A stretch of 64,000 bases of DNA, from assembly GCA_023053575.1 (NCBI GenBank), contig JAKZAP010000021.1, positions 8,804,212-8,868,211 of the forward strand, given 5' to 3'. This document shows positions 12,111-22,965 of this stretch, in pieces. The notes under the pieces are model-generated. The model searched no databases and had not been told where the DNA came from. It saw nothing but the letters and a program-made list of their open reading frames with translations. This DNA comes from Branchinecta lynchi (Eukaryota; Arthropoda; Branchiopoda; Anostraca; Branchinectidae). The translations under genes and the position numbers were made by a program. The first letter of the stretch is position 1, and each line of letters starts with the position of its first letter.

Positions 12111-13617
12111 GATCTAATCCGGTTCTGCAAAAGATTTATCAAGAGCATTTATTTGGTATTCCCACAAAGTTCCACCCCGATCTCTCCAGTCTAAGCCGGT
12201 CACGTAAATACCACTGAACAAGAAGCGAATGACTGTCAAAAGTACGACGTGTCCTTTAAAGTTTAACTGAAAGCCAACTTATTTTTGTATCATATAACGG
12301 AATTTATCATTTTAACTGAATACTGATCAACTGGATACACTGGATTCTTCAGATTGTGTTAAGGGATTTTTTTGCCACTATTTCCTCCACTTTGACGTTC
12401 AGAACATCTACTGCTTTCCTCGGAACGCAAAATTCTACTGAGACGCGGAAAATCTGAATCTCAACACAAACGCGGCTTTTCAGTGCCCAGTGATCAGCTC
12501 GTGGAAGGTAGCTCACTGAGTGACACTTGTTTTTCACAAACCGTTTCCGTCAAGCATAAAACACAGGTACAAGCGCATAGATGTAGCCTACCACAAATCC
12601 GACAGGAAAATTCCTGGGGCCAGGACCGATCCCAGGACCGGTTCGAAGATATAAACCGCACATTCAGGGGATCTTCTCATTACCCAGTAAGATTCACTTA
12701 AGGTTTAAAGCCAAGTTGAGTATTCGTTGTGCAAGAACAAAACGAGATTTTATTCGAGGGATAAAGGCAATTTTGGATATTTCGGTTGTCCTTATTCCGG
12801 CAACCGCCGGATCCGGTCGGGGCTCCTTTAGTGCAAGGGGCTACATTCGTCCCACCCGCTCATTAACTGTCCCGTAGGTTTGATAGCAATCAATGAGCTT
12901 CATGTACCCCCCTTTTTTCTCGAAATTATTGATTATTAAATTTACGTTTTGGAACCAGACACATGTAATCTCTGAAATCAAAAGTAAAATAATTTGACGA
13001 ACACAAATTTTGAAAATTTTACTTCGGTATAGTAGCTATTACGAGTTTTCACGGAGTAGAATGGAGCGTTCCATGTGACATCACTGCGCTTCATTTGAGT
13101 CGGCAAAGTCGTTCTCCAAGTCAAGAATGACTTTGCCGCCTGAAATTGGTCTCAAACAGAGAAGTGAAAAATAATTACTACTACACCAAAACCAGATTTT
13201 ATAAATTTATCTTCGTTATAGTATTTTAATTTCTAGATTCGGGGGGATGAGATATGCAACCTATCAGGTGCCAATACCTACTATAAGAAGAGTCACGATG
13301 TCAAGTTAAAACACAGTATTAACAGAAACCGGTAAATACTTGCCATTCTATTTGATTTTGACGCTCCGAGCTGTTTTGTTCGAGCTATTTTGTTCTGAGA
13401 TATTGTCCCCATGAGCAACAGTGAATTTCTGAATCGCGCTTGTAGTCGATACTATGGTTGTACCAAGGTTGTACGACGTCCTGCTTTGGATTAGCTACTT
13501 GGATGTGGGTAGTCTAGACATTGCAATACTCTATATGACTAAGTCCTAAACACGCCAGTGATCATCAGGAAGAAGGAGTAAGCGTCTCCGTAACGACTCA
13601 AACTCAACGACTCAAAT
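12111..13617. other. Host sequence, no gene recognised
   Basis: No supported exon. The stretch at 12,745-12,800 (CGAGGGATAAA...GGATATTTCGGTTG) resembles 60,045-60,090, so a diverged repeat is likely. Confidence 0.4.
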
Positions 13618-13629
13618 CCTGTGTCAACT

Positions 13630-13762
13630 TTTATTCAAACAATGTTTACACGGATACGTCAGCTCTGATTTTTCATCAGCGATATTTCGGCCCTTCTTGG
13701 CAAGGGTCCTCGTCGGGCTGTCAATCTTCTTGTTCAACTTCGGGGAAGGAAACAAACCTGTA
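13630..13762 (-). mobile_element. Retrozyme-like unit in the left arm
   Basis: Complementary copy of the unit at 14,607-14,737. In the hammerhead-like core, CTGACGAG is changed to CCGACGAG. The same change is in the other arm, which fits the two arms being copies of each other and probably makes the core inactive. Confidence 0.55.
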
Positions 13763-13902
13763 ACAAATAACTGAAGCTTCTACCGACTATAAATATCTTA
13801 TTAAGGTAAATTATCTTCAAGTACCAGTATAATGAAAAAACTAGTCCTGAGATTTAATTTTTGACAACGACGCTGTTTTTGCTGCATGATTGGGGCGATG
13901 AC

Positions 13903-14310
13903 AGGAAAGGACTTGCAGAGCATGAGCAAGAAATTGACCACGCGCTCTCCAACGGACACCGTCATAACTATACTTTCAAATCTGCACTTGCAGAACATAT
14001 TTTCGAAAACCCATCCCATTCAGTACATTTTGAAAAAGCCCAAATTCTTGCAACGTGCACCGGACTCCATCAAACCATTCGAGAAGCCGTTGAGATAAAG
14101 AAAAACCAAACAGGCATTAACCGAGATACAGGCGAGTACTCTTTACCGGAAACGTGGAACGGGGTTATTAAGGGAAGAAAATTTAAGCCTCAGTCCCTTA
14201 TTAACAACAAAACCGAAGTCGATCAAAATGCAGAAAAAAATATTTCCTGCCGTCGCCCCAATCGTGCAGCAAAAACAGCAGCCGTGTCAAAAATTAAATC
14301 TCAGCACTAG
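13903..14310 (+). pseudogene. Penelope-like retroelement, C-terminal GIY-YIG endonuclease fragment
   Basis: An open frame running from 13,861 to a TAG at 14,308. From about residue 15 it matches the C-terminal half of the GIY-YIG endonuclease of Penelope-like elements, as I know the family: a KSALAEHIFENPSHSVHFEKA block, then REAVEIKK with the conserved glutamate, then INRDTGEYSLPETW. The reverse transcriptase and the GIY and YIG motifs are absent. The first 14 residues come from the inverted-repeat arm, not from the domain. It is therefore a 5'-truncated dead copy. Related fragments are at 14,335-14,520, 61,140-61,300 (minus) and 63,300-63,500. Confidence 0.75.
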
Positions 14311-14606
14311 TTTTTCCGTGCAGTGATTATTCAAAGTAATAGATTCAGGCAAGTACTCATAATAGAAACGTAGAACGAGGTCATTAATACAATAATATTT
14401 AAGTTTTCAGCCCCTTATTAATGAAAAAACCGAAGTTGATCAAAATGCAGAAAAAACCCTTTCCTGTCATCGCCCCAATCATGCAGCAAAAACAGCGTCG
14501 TTGTCAAAAATTAAATCTCAGGACTAGTTTTTTCATTATACTGGTACTTGAAGATAATTTACCTTAATAAGATATTTATAGTCGGTAGAAGCTTCAGTTA
14601 TTTGTT

Positions 14607-14737
14607 ACAGGTTTGTTTCCTTCCCCGAAGTTGAACAAGAAGATTGACAGCCCGACGAGGACCCTTGCCAAGAAGGGCCGAAATATCGCTGATGAAAAAT
14701 CAGAGCTGACGTATCCGTGTAAACATTGTTTGAATAA
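14607..14737 (+). mobile_element. Retrozyme-like unit in the right arm
   Basis: Begins ACAGGTTTGTTTCC and ends GTTTGAATAAA, like 6,534-6,674. Stem II and CGAAA are kept, but the CTGA box reads CCGA. Confidence 0.55.
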
Positions 14738-14750
14738 ATGTGTCAAAGTC

Positions 14751-17074
14751 AGCTTGGGCTCAAAGAATATTTACCTGTGTCAACCAATCACGGCGATCTT
14801 TGGGAGCAGATGTAACACCACTTCTGCCCTTCTTCCGCTAGGTACCCGGAGAGTTCGCATCGGCAAGGGGAGATAGTCATCAAGAGCATTGGTTTAGTTG
14901 TATGGTAAAAGTTATACTGTTTATTTTTTAAGTTATTCTCTTTCGTGTTTTCCTTTCTTTTTTTCTTTTTCCTTGTTACTTACTCGTCTTTGTGTCTTGT
15001 GTTTATTTTGACGGGTCATAAATAGAATCATCATTGCGAGACTGCGCTCGAATCAACTCCTTTAACTTTAAAGTTTAACTGAAAAGGGCAGAGATGGGAC
15101 AGTCGTATTACCCCTCACTTATTCCCTTTAAGAGGCTTGAAGACCCGATGAAAATGCGTTACTTCGTTGCTCCGCTATTAACGAATAATCAATTTTCAAA
15201 TAGTGGAATTTCGCTGTCATATTTGTGGTATTACCTGTGTCGTATGCTTGACTAAAAAGATTTACGAAATTTCTTTGTCCAGGCACTAAGCAGTCTTAAC
15301 CAGACACTGCCCACCGAAAAGCCTCGTTTGTATTCAGACTCAAACATTCCGCGTCACAGTAGAATTTGCGCTGTGGGGACAGCCGTAGTTCTTCTGAACC
15401 TTACTACTAAGCAGATAGTGGAAAATAAAAAAATCTCCTAGCAGAATCCAAATAACTCAGTGTATTAAGCTAAATGACACAAAACAGGTTTGCTTTTCAG
15501 TCAAACTTTAAAGGACTCATCTTACCTGTATTACTGAATCCACTTGGTGCCCCTAATCGTTCCACCGATCATCTGTGATTTGTATCCACCTTAACGGCCC
15601 ACTTCGGATTTCTGTAAGTAATTTGCCGTGTTTGTCTCTTTTTTGGTGCATATGGCTACCGGTTATTACTTTCAGAGGAGCCCATTTGGTCACATGTATC
15701 AGTTATGCCAAGTTTATCCGTGCCTCGGGACAAAGCGAAGGGGGCCAAATGAGGCTGAAAACAGTTTAACCTTTTCAGAAGCCCCGCAGAGCTTTGGAGA
15801 AGTCACGCATGCTGGAACATTGGAAGAGAAACCGTGGCAACTGAGACTTGTGCTTTAAGGCTCCTTGGGTTTTGATTTTTACCGAGAATATCTACTGGGG
15901 GTTCCCCAACTGTAATGGAAGAAATTCCTCCCTTTGTTGTCATTCATTCTCCATCCATCTCTATCATTCGTTCTTCTTCACCTACTTTTTCACCGGCTGA
16001 CAAATCGTTATTCTGAAACCTACGGGTCACCCTCTCGATCCTAGTGTCTTGATTCGGCCTAAGAATAATTGATGCTTCCTTTTCCGTAGTTTCGGGGTCA
16101 TTAATCATCACCAGATCTACCCTAACTTTCGTATAAACAGGTCAAGACCTTGCGAAAGGATCCATCGATAATTGGTGGAATCAACGTTTAAAGTCGGTAT
16201 CCAAACATGGGGTGTTTAATCTTAAATCACTTCACACAAATTGTTGAGCCGTTCTCTGACCCCGTCGAGGCAAGAAAGGACGTAAGGCACTTTCCTACTA
16301 CAAACAAATTTAGAGTGGATTAGAGTAGAGTAGAATTTAATTTAAAAATGACTTTCACAGCAATCATGCCGAATTTGCATTTCTCATCAACATATAATAC
16401 ATGAAAACGTTGTCAACGGACATTTACAGCAGATTTGCAGATGTCAATATATATATCTACAATTTAAGCACAACCAAATCATATAAATGCAAATGGAACA
16501 AAACAAATTCATTTTTAGTCGTGAGAATTAAAAAGTGTCACGAAAGATGGAACGAAGCTTTTCCTGTATCTTTCGTGAGTGCAAATTACTGGTGTTAATT
16601 TGGGGACTTTCTCGGATTTTTCACGGGGGGGTCTACTTCTGGGAGGATCGTGAATGGGTAGGAATGGGTGGGCGACCAAGAACGAAAATACAGATGAAAG
16701 AAGACATGTGGGGTGCAAAGGATGAACAGTTGTACCTGAATTGTTGACGAAGGACCTAATTATTCTCATGAAAGGAATTTAAGAATCCCGTGGACTTCGG
16801 TCGATATAGACAGGGTTGGCTGACAGGCCTTAAATTTTAACCGAAAAGGGCTGAGATACGACAATATTGTTACCCCTTACTTATTCACTTAGAGAGACTT
16901 GAAGACCAGATAAAAATGCGTTACTTCCCGTTCCGCTTCACGAATAATTGGTTTTCATACAGTGTAGTAGTAGTAGTAGTAGTAGAACAGTTTTACTGAA
17001 AATAACATTTTGTTTTCAATAGCACAACAAAAGCGGGGCTTGCGAGGCTGTGCTAACTTGTGGAGATACAAAAA
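14751..17074. other. Host sequence, no gene recognised
   Basis: A short dispersed repeat (AGACCCGATGAAAATGCGTTACTTCG-like, about 130 bp) occurs at 15,066-15,210 and 16,838-16,955, and again near 36,590-36,690. A (GTA)n microsatellite lies at 16,964-16,986. No exon with convincing similarity. Confidence 0.4.
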
Positions 17075-17430
17075 AAAAATGAGAAGAGAGAAAGTGGAAT
17101 ATAGTCCTGGAAAATTTTGGGCGCCTACGGACCAAACGAGTAGAGCGATTTTTACTGGAACTGGAGGGTACAAAGTACACGTGCCGAAGATGAGGCATTT
17201 TTGGGTTCCCGCCGGATCCAGCCTTGGCCGGGGGGGGGGGGGTCGTGAATTTTCCGCAAATTACCAGATTGGAGTGAAATTTGATGGAAGATACAAGCAA
17301 ATGTCCCATTTCTAGATCCAAGCTGCATCCGACGACAGTGGTAGATTTCGGAAGGGAGTAGATCCGTCGCTTACTTTCTTGCAGGCTACTACTGACTCGT
17401 AACAAGTGCCATCAGAGCTAGTAGCTCTTG
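17075..17430. repeat. Dispersed repeat R2, short copy
   Basis: Contains the R2 phrases GGACCAAACGAGTAGAG, GGAGTGAAATTTGATGG and a GGGGGG tract. The copy ends at TAACAAGTGCCAT, as at about 7,950. Confidence 0.45.
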
Positions 17431-19365
17431 TATATGCGTGATCACAGTAAGCCTGTGCTGAAGGATTAATTTTTGGAGATGAAATCACATCTTTGTATTT
17501 AAAGTGTATTTAAAGAATGTTAAAATGTTTACTTATTCTATTTATTCGAGCGTTTTTCAATCGTGTCTTTTAGTTTATTTTGTCTAATTACGCTGTAAAT
17601 ATAAAGCTAGTCATAAATAAAATACATAAATTCGCTGGATATCATTTTGACCCGTTATCCCGGGCCCCTAAAAGGAGTGTGGCGGATGTGTTGCCAATGT
17701 GCGAACGACTGGTAATAACTTCCCGACCTGACCTGCCCTTTGCCCGACGCCATATCAACCCTTTTTTATCGGGAGTAGTTCGAATTTCTTCCCCTTACTC
17801 AAATCGAAATCAGCACGCTACATATGTTTATCTTGACACTTTTTCACGGCTGAACTGCTTCTAAATAAAATCCGGAAATGGAAAGCCATTTGGTTGGAGA
17901 TTTCCACTCAGACCTCCTTCAAGCTTCTGACGCAGAGGTGCGGATCCTAGTGTAGATGGAGTCATCGTCCGACCTTTTTTGGTCAATACGGAGGCTTTTT
18001 GGGACCTGAGTTTTCTTGAGTAAATAGTAAATACGTTTTAGGGATTTTTATGAATGAATGGATTCTTTTATTCCGCAAAAGACATATACCTGTAACACAA
18101 AACCATAACTATGATAGAACAAAAGAAAACAAACAACGACTCCCCTTTGGCGAGGGCAGACCGATAAATGATATTTTACGAAAATATGACTTGCAATAAA
18201 AACAATACGATCTCTGATTCCATCACTCTTATGCAGAGTGATGCTTTTGCCTTTCTAAAAAATCTTTTTGAAAGGCAAATTTTTAAACATATTTTTGTTT
18301 ATGCACAAAACAGTAGCTGATTCAGACCTATCTATTTCTACCAATTATTTGAAGTGGAACATTATGTGTTTACCTCGTGTTTATCTTGACATGATTTATG
18401 GCAAATGTAAGTGCTCAATCAGTACAGATTTATGGCCCCAACGAGAGATCATAGTGGTAAGGAGGCTGAGACGACAAGGCCGTCTTCCCTCTGCTTGTCC
18501 CGGTAACTTGGCCTAATTCCCTTTTGAAAATATCCTCATAATATAGCAGCCTTCCTCGTGTAGGCCTACAGCGGTGGTCGGTCGGTGTCTAAGCCTTCAC
18601 CAGGATGCCTATCGGGTATCATCATCCTCATCACCGAAAGCGCAAAACATGTTTTCCTCTTTCTCTTAAATAGATATTAAAGCCTTCACTTGGTTCCCAC
18701 GAGGTTCTGATGTCGGCCCAACGAATTTCCAATCCTAGAGTAACGCAATGACAGGTGTTTCGGGTCACTAGGTTTAAGCGGAATTGACAAGGGGAACGAA
18801 AGCAGAAGGGTTGAATTGGCCAAGGTAGCGTAACAAGAAATCTATTTTACACCTCACACGATATGTTTTCATTTCCAACGGAAGTAGAAAACCAGGAAAG
18901 GACTGGGCGGGCCCCGCTACTTACAAATGTTAGGGAAGGATACACTGACAAGTAACCCTTGGTGCATGCTGCTATGCGGTAAGATTTGTCAATTAGTTCA
19001 TACCGTGTTTCATGTGTTATTTTGCATCCAACCATTCTAGGATTACAACATTTAAAACAAACTTCCTGCCTACAGAAATCTACTATTTTTTTTATTTTTT
19101 CCTTTCCATCGAAAAACACATTTGCCGGGACAGGCCGCATTCTCTACGTATCCGACACTGCGACAAAATGCAATGTTCTGCGTCGCATTTTCTTTGAATG
19201 AATGAATGACATTTTAAACCCATTTTTTAAGAAAAAAGAAAAAAAGAAAGAGGAAAACTTTTGCTTGCGCGAAATCGCAGTAGTGTGAACAAGGGTTAGT
19301 AGTGTGTAACAAAGGTTAGGCTCTGTGGGGCGCTTCGGCAGCTTTTCGTTTGCAATGTTTGTTGC
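17431..19365. other. Host sequence, no gene recognised
   Basis: Mostly unique-looking AT-rich DNA. Frames of 60-97 codons exist on both strands but show no known domain and no splice context. No feature is supported. Confidence 0.4.
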
Positions 19366-20017
19366 GTCTGAGGGGTTTGTAACTTTTGCTAGATGTACCC
19401 ATTATTTTGTCCGGTGAACTTGATGTCTGTTACGCGAGAGGGACTTGTAAGTAGAATCGGTTCAGGAGGGGCTAGAACTTTTGCAAATTTGCACATTGTA
19501 CTCGATTTCTATAAATCTGACGGTAAGAAAGTTTGCATCGATGGTCTATTGCTGTAACCCAGGATTAACTTTTTACGCAACGGGTACAAACGATAATATA
19601 AAACAATACGGTAGTTTCGTAATAATTAATAGTGTCATCTGCGGTATTTTAATCCTGAAAAGTTACGGATAGCTTTATAATACCAACTAGATTACAAAAG
19701 ATACTGTTCCAAGTTTCCATCCGTCACGATGTCTATGTTTGAAAAGGATAAAGTTCAACTGACTGCTAAGTCAATTTAGTCCCTTCTTCGGATATTCTTT
19801 TGATGCTTTTTTTAAAACGCTGAACAATAGCTTTTGATCATGTGATGATTCTTTTTAGAACATACCGTTTTAAAAGCTTTGATAAGTTGACAACTTCAGC
19901 ATTTTAACCGACAGCGAAGAAACAAAACCAAAGTGTTTCTCTCGCAACACTTTAGTCGGCGAAGCCGGACTAAAGGTTGCCGCAACACTTCACGTTGCCC
20001 AGGCAACGCAGGTCTAG
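19366..20017 (+). repeat. Helentron-like (HINE) repeat, 5'-truncated, with intact 3' end
   Basis: Homologous to the 3' portion of the copies at 38,271-40,840 and 55,775-58,887. Its 3' end carries a diverged subterminal inverted repeat (AAAGTGTTTCTCTCGCAACAC), then the hairpins GTCGGCGAAGCCGGAC and ACGTTGCCCAGGCAACGC, then GGTCTAGT. A 3' hairpin followed by CTAG, with a subterminal inverted repeat upstream, matches the end structure known for Helentron/Helitron2 elements. Confidence 0.6.
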
Positions 20018-20138
20018 TATTATAATTGATATTATACCAGATCCGAATATCCCAATTCTAATACTCGGTCTACTCCTTCTACTGCTCCCTCACTCCTTAT
20101 TCTAGTTTACTACCGACTGAACACCTCAAATAATTCAA

Positions 20139-20376
20139 TCGTGGGCATTATCAGCCGTGAGCATTTTGGACCGTGAGCATTTCGACTCGTGGACATTGTG
20201 ATCGTGGGCATTATGATTGTTAGCCAAGTAGACTGCCCAAAGCCAGCATCAGGAAGGAATTTATTAGCGGGCAGATGATCCCCCCTCACCAACCCTTGTT
20301 AGCCAAGTAGACTGCCTAAAGCCAGCATCAGGAAGGAATTTATTAGCGGACAAATGATCCCCCCTCACCAACCCTC
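20139..20376. repeat. Two tandem repeats: about 16-bp units, then a 79-bp duplication
   Basis: 20,139-20,216 has about five copies of CGTGNGCATTNTG. Then 20,219-20,297 is directly duplicated at 20,298-20,376 (starts GTTAGCCAAGTAGACTGCC) with a few base changes. The array lies about 200 bp left of the Polinton insertion. Confidence 0.7.
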
Positions 20377-20572
20377 TACGAACACAAGACGTTAATTTCA
20401 TTAACCAAGTCAAGGGCCTGGAAAACTGGACAAGATTCCTGGAGCAGACAAATCGTCACGCTACTAAGCGGCAATCTCGGGTTCCTCAGACACAAAGGAA
20501 AAGAAGATAACGTAAAAAGACGGAAAGAAGTTTATCGATGCGGAAAAACGATTTTTCCCTTTGAAGTATAAC

Positions 20573-20578
20573 CAAGAT
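20573..20578. repeat. Target site duplication of the Polinton, left
   Basis: CAAGAT immediately outside the left TIR. The same hexamer is at 34,121-34,126. Six-base duplications are the known signature of Polinton integration. Confidence 0.92.
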
Positions 20579-21161
20579 AGTAGTATATAATACCGGCTCC
20601 CACTCCACCCTCCCCCCAATTTCAAAACCCCAGTTTAACATCAATTTCTTAAATTTTAACATCCTTTTTACCAAATTATCCCCCTTTTTAAGAACATTTT
20701 TATTTTCTTACTTCCAAAATAAAGGATACAAGAAATGAGAATATTACCCTTTACTACATATAAAATACTACAATATACACTACTTCTTTTTTTTTTACAT
20801 TTTTCATTTTTTATTCAAATATTACTGAGTAAACAGTTCTAAATCCACATATGTGTCTTTGTTCTTGTTTTCCCGTACAATCGGTTGCAAAACTAGATTT
20901 TTCTTTAAAAGTAATTCGTTAGCAATGGCATTATATTTCTGAGTTATAAACAAATCACAGGGTTTGTCATTATGATTAATAACTACAACCAACTTATCAC
21001 CATATTTTGTCTTAGCAATTCTCATTTTAACAATAGTATATTTCAATCCTAGAACTAGTTCTTCTTTCCTGATTGTCTCATTGTATTTATTCATTCTGAT
21101 TGTATTCAAGACTTCCTTTGTGGACTCCATTTATTAGGGGATGATTTTATTAAATAAAAAT
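20579..21161. repeat. Polinton left terminal inverted repeat
   Basis: 583 bp starting AGTAGTATATAATACCGG. Its reverse complement matches 33,538-34,120. By eye there are five substitutions and two one-base indels, so identity is close to 99 percent. The TIR contains a complete gene (20,822-21,130) with its start motif and a downstream AATAAA. Confidence 0.95.
20822..21130 (-). CDS. TIR-encoded small protein, left copy (possible OB-fold, ssDNA-binding-like)
   Basis: 102 aa, highly charged and beta-rich by pattern. A YTIVKMRIAKTKYGDKLVVV stretch near residues 31-50 resembles the first strands of OB-fold single-stranded-DNA-binding-type domains. That is a pattern impression, not an established match. 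The start ATG lies in CCCCTAATAAATGG, the standard start motif of this element, and AATAAA follows the stop. The copy in the right TIR (33,569-33,877) differs by one residue, aspartate to glutamate near the C-terminus. The reading frame is kept in both TIRs, which argues for a real product. Being inside the TIR doubles gene dosage and would let gene conversion keep the copies alike. A protein coating displaced strands during protein-primed replication would suit this place. Confidence 0.75.
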   Translation of the reverse strand: MESTKEVLNTIRMNKYNETIRKEELVLGLKYTIVKMRIAKTKYGDKLVVVINHNDKPCDLFITQKYNAIANELLLKKNLVLQPIVRENKNKDTYVDLELFTQ

Positions 21162-21167
21162 ATAGAC

Positions 21168-22550
21168 TCACAAACTCACATACATATTTTTGTTAATAAT
21201 ATCTAATGTAGCTTTTCTTTCATAATATATAACACAGTAAACATTATATGGTACGGGTTGATTATCTTTCAACGTTAAACTTATTTCAATATCAGCAGTT
21301 GTTCCATTATAAATATTTGACTCGTGTTTGGAAACATCGAAACAGAATAGTGGATATACTTCTTTAAATTCTTCTATACTAACAACACTACCAGTATCAA
21401 ATGCTAATTGTTTATAACCCAAATGTACAAACCTATTGTAAAGATTTGAATATTTACATTTATCATCGCTAAAATCACATTTAAGTGGTTCTTCAGGATA
21501 TTTATCCCCATTAATTCTAAGTTCTATGTCTGTTAAATTCATATGATCAAACACCATATTATTCATTAATTGATTGTTATGCTTTTCATTTTTCTGTAGC
21601 ATCACAACTACTTTTGTTGGATTGTTTCTCTCAGATATAACTTTCCAAGTGTGTTCCTTATTCTGACTAACATCACTTTTATAACTATTACATGCTTCCC
21701 ACATCAGATTATGCTTTCTGTCCTTTGCCAATCCCTTTTCTAAGTTACTCATCATTTCAATACTAGGAGCTACAATAGGGATCTTCCAGGATAAATACTC
21801 GATGACTACTTTGAAATTAGTATTTCCATTTCTTATAATCATGTTGTTATCATCATTTCTTCTTAGAAATATTTTATGCGATGCACCTCTGAAGAATCGT
21901 TTGTTTCCTTTCAAAAATCCAAACAATTCTGATAATGGTAAATACATATTTACTAATTTACTGCTCTTTGTTCTGTTATATCTTTTTTCAAATCCTTTAT
22001 TATAATTATTATTATTTCTCAAACTGACTGTTCCACCCCCTGCTGCAGCCCCTGCAGCCCCTGCAGCCCCTGCTACTACTGGAGTTGCAGTAAACGAAGC
22101 AATAACAGGATTAATTTCTTTTCCTTGATTATAATCCTTATACCAGAAATGATTTCTTGCTGCACTTCTAGAATAATCATCAGAGTATTCAATCAACTTT
22201 GTAACGGTAGTTGTAATACCAACATGATTAATTTTTTCAACCGATTCATCGTTTATTACATATTCAGCGGTACTGAATAAATTAAATCCATTGTTCGTCA
22301 AAGTAGCAATATCGGTTGCAGCTATATTATCTCCATTTTCTTTCACTATTCTTACACTAACATCAAGATAACTTTCACTTGGATAAAACCAGGAATCTAA
22401 TTTCTTCGTTACGAATTCAAACTCTGATTTATTAGATACATTCACATCTGTTTCTCGAATTTCTTTAAATTCATATTTAACCACTGTTTCATCCACAAGC
22501 GGTTCATCAAAAATGTTCCATTGCGGACTGATAACTTTATTTACTGCCAT
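21168..22550 (-). CDS. Major capsid protein, double jelly-roll (hexon-like)
   Basis: 460 aa. It starts in TATATAAATGG. The overall pattern fits the Polinton/adintovirus double-jelly-roll capsid protein, which forms the pseudo-hexagonal capsomers. The middle contains a PLSELFGFLKGNKRFFRGAS-type stretch (about residues 207-226) and a following FLRR segment, which is conserved in this family as I know it. Residues about 158-171 are an Ala/Gly-rich loop, coded by an imperfect CTGCAGCCC repeat at 22,037-22,078. This probably lies in a surface loop, where length change is tolerated. It lies directly after the 118-aa gene and before the left TIR gene. The stop is followed by AATAAA. The frame is intact. 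Confidence 0.85.
   Translation of the reverse strand: MAVNKVISPQWNIFDEPLVDETVVKYEFKEIRETDVNVSNKSEFEFVTKKLDSWFYPSESYLDVSVRIVKENGDNIAATDIATLTNNGFNLFSTAEYVINDESVEKINHVGITTTVTKLIEYSDDYSRSAARNHFWYKDYNQGKEINPVIASFTATPVVAGAAGAAGAAAGGGTVSLRNNNNYNKGFEKRYNRTKSSKLVNMYLPLSELFGFLKGNKRFFRGASHKIFLRRNDDNNMIIRNGNTNFKVVIEYLSWKIPIVAPSIEMMSNLEKGLAKDRKHNLMWEACNSYKSDVSQNKEHTWKVISERNNPTKVVVMLQKNEKHNNQLMNNMVFDHMNLTDIELRINGDKYPEEPLKCDFSDDKCKYSNLYNRFVHLGYKQLAFDTGSVVSIEEFKEVYPLFCFDVSKHESNIYNGTTADIEISLTLKDNQPVPYNVYCVIYYERKATLDIINKNMYVSL
22037..22078. repeat. Short GC-rich tandem repeat inside the capsid gene
   Basis: About four imperfect CTGCAGCCC units in an otherwise AT-rich gene. On the coding strand they give an Ala/Gly run in a putative capsid surface loop. 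Confidence 0.75.
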
Positions 22551-22580
22551 TTATATAAGAAAGAAATTATTAAATAAAAC

Positions 22581-22937
22581 TTATTTCAGAATCTTTAATC
22601 CATTTCCAGTCATTAACGTTTTGATCAAGTCCTGACTTCTTTGATTTAAAATCCTTTTATTTGTACCGATAAGATCCTTCATCGATTTTTTGTTTCCAAT
22701 TACATCAATGAGTTCCTTCTTGTTTACATCGATCAGATCTTTCCCATATTCTATTGCTCTGTTTTTCAACAACTCAAATCTCGGTTTAATAATATTATTA
22801 TACATTGACATAGCCCCATCTTTTATTTGTTTTGCTGACGTTTGAAATAACTGGGAATTAACAATGTTTTTGAATACACTACCGATTCCACTTCCATACT
22901 GCTTTTTATAAAGTAATCGCTTATTATTAATCAACAT
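22581..22937 (-). CDS. Small basic virion protein candidate (118 aa)
   Basis: 118 aa, lysine-rich, with a glycine-rich YGSGIGSVF near residues 15-23, then a long predicted amphipathic helical region rich in NI, KD and IK. The start ATG lies in CTATAAATG. Position, size and composition resemble the small membrane-active or core minor capsid proteins (adenovirus pVI/pX-like) that sit beside capsid genes in adintovirus-like elements. I cannot assign it firmly. It is 30 bp upstream of the capsid gene. No adenain consensus cleavage site is obvious. Confidence 0.55.
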   Translation of the reverse strand: MLINNKRLLYKKQYGSGIGSVFKNIVNSQLFQTSAKQIKDGAMSMYNNIIKPRFELLKNRAIEYGKDLIDVNKKELIDVIGNKKSMKDLIGTNKRILNQRSQDLIKTLMTGNGLKILK

Positions 22938-22965
22938 TTATAGGTAAATAATTTTATTTCACTAA

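Larger units (their letters stand above)
13618..14750. repeat. Large inverted repeat enclosing a Penelope-like element fragment
   Basis: Sequence from 13,630 to 13,912 is repeated in inverted orientation at 14,455-14,737, nearly base for base. The arms include a retrozyme-like unit (CGAAGTTGAACAAGAAGATT) and the block GACTAGTTTTTTCATTATAC. The loop of about 540 bp codes for the GIY-YIG fragment. Within the loop, 14,120-14,330 and 14,335-14,520 are a diverged tandem duplication. Inverted and tandem terminal repeats are characteristic of Penelope-like elements. Confidence 0.75.

Noticed and set aside
20486..20674. A 62-codon gene crossing the left end of the Polinton
   Set aside because: It runs from the TIR into host DNA, lacks the (T)AAATG start motif, and the other end gives a different C-terminus.
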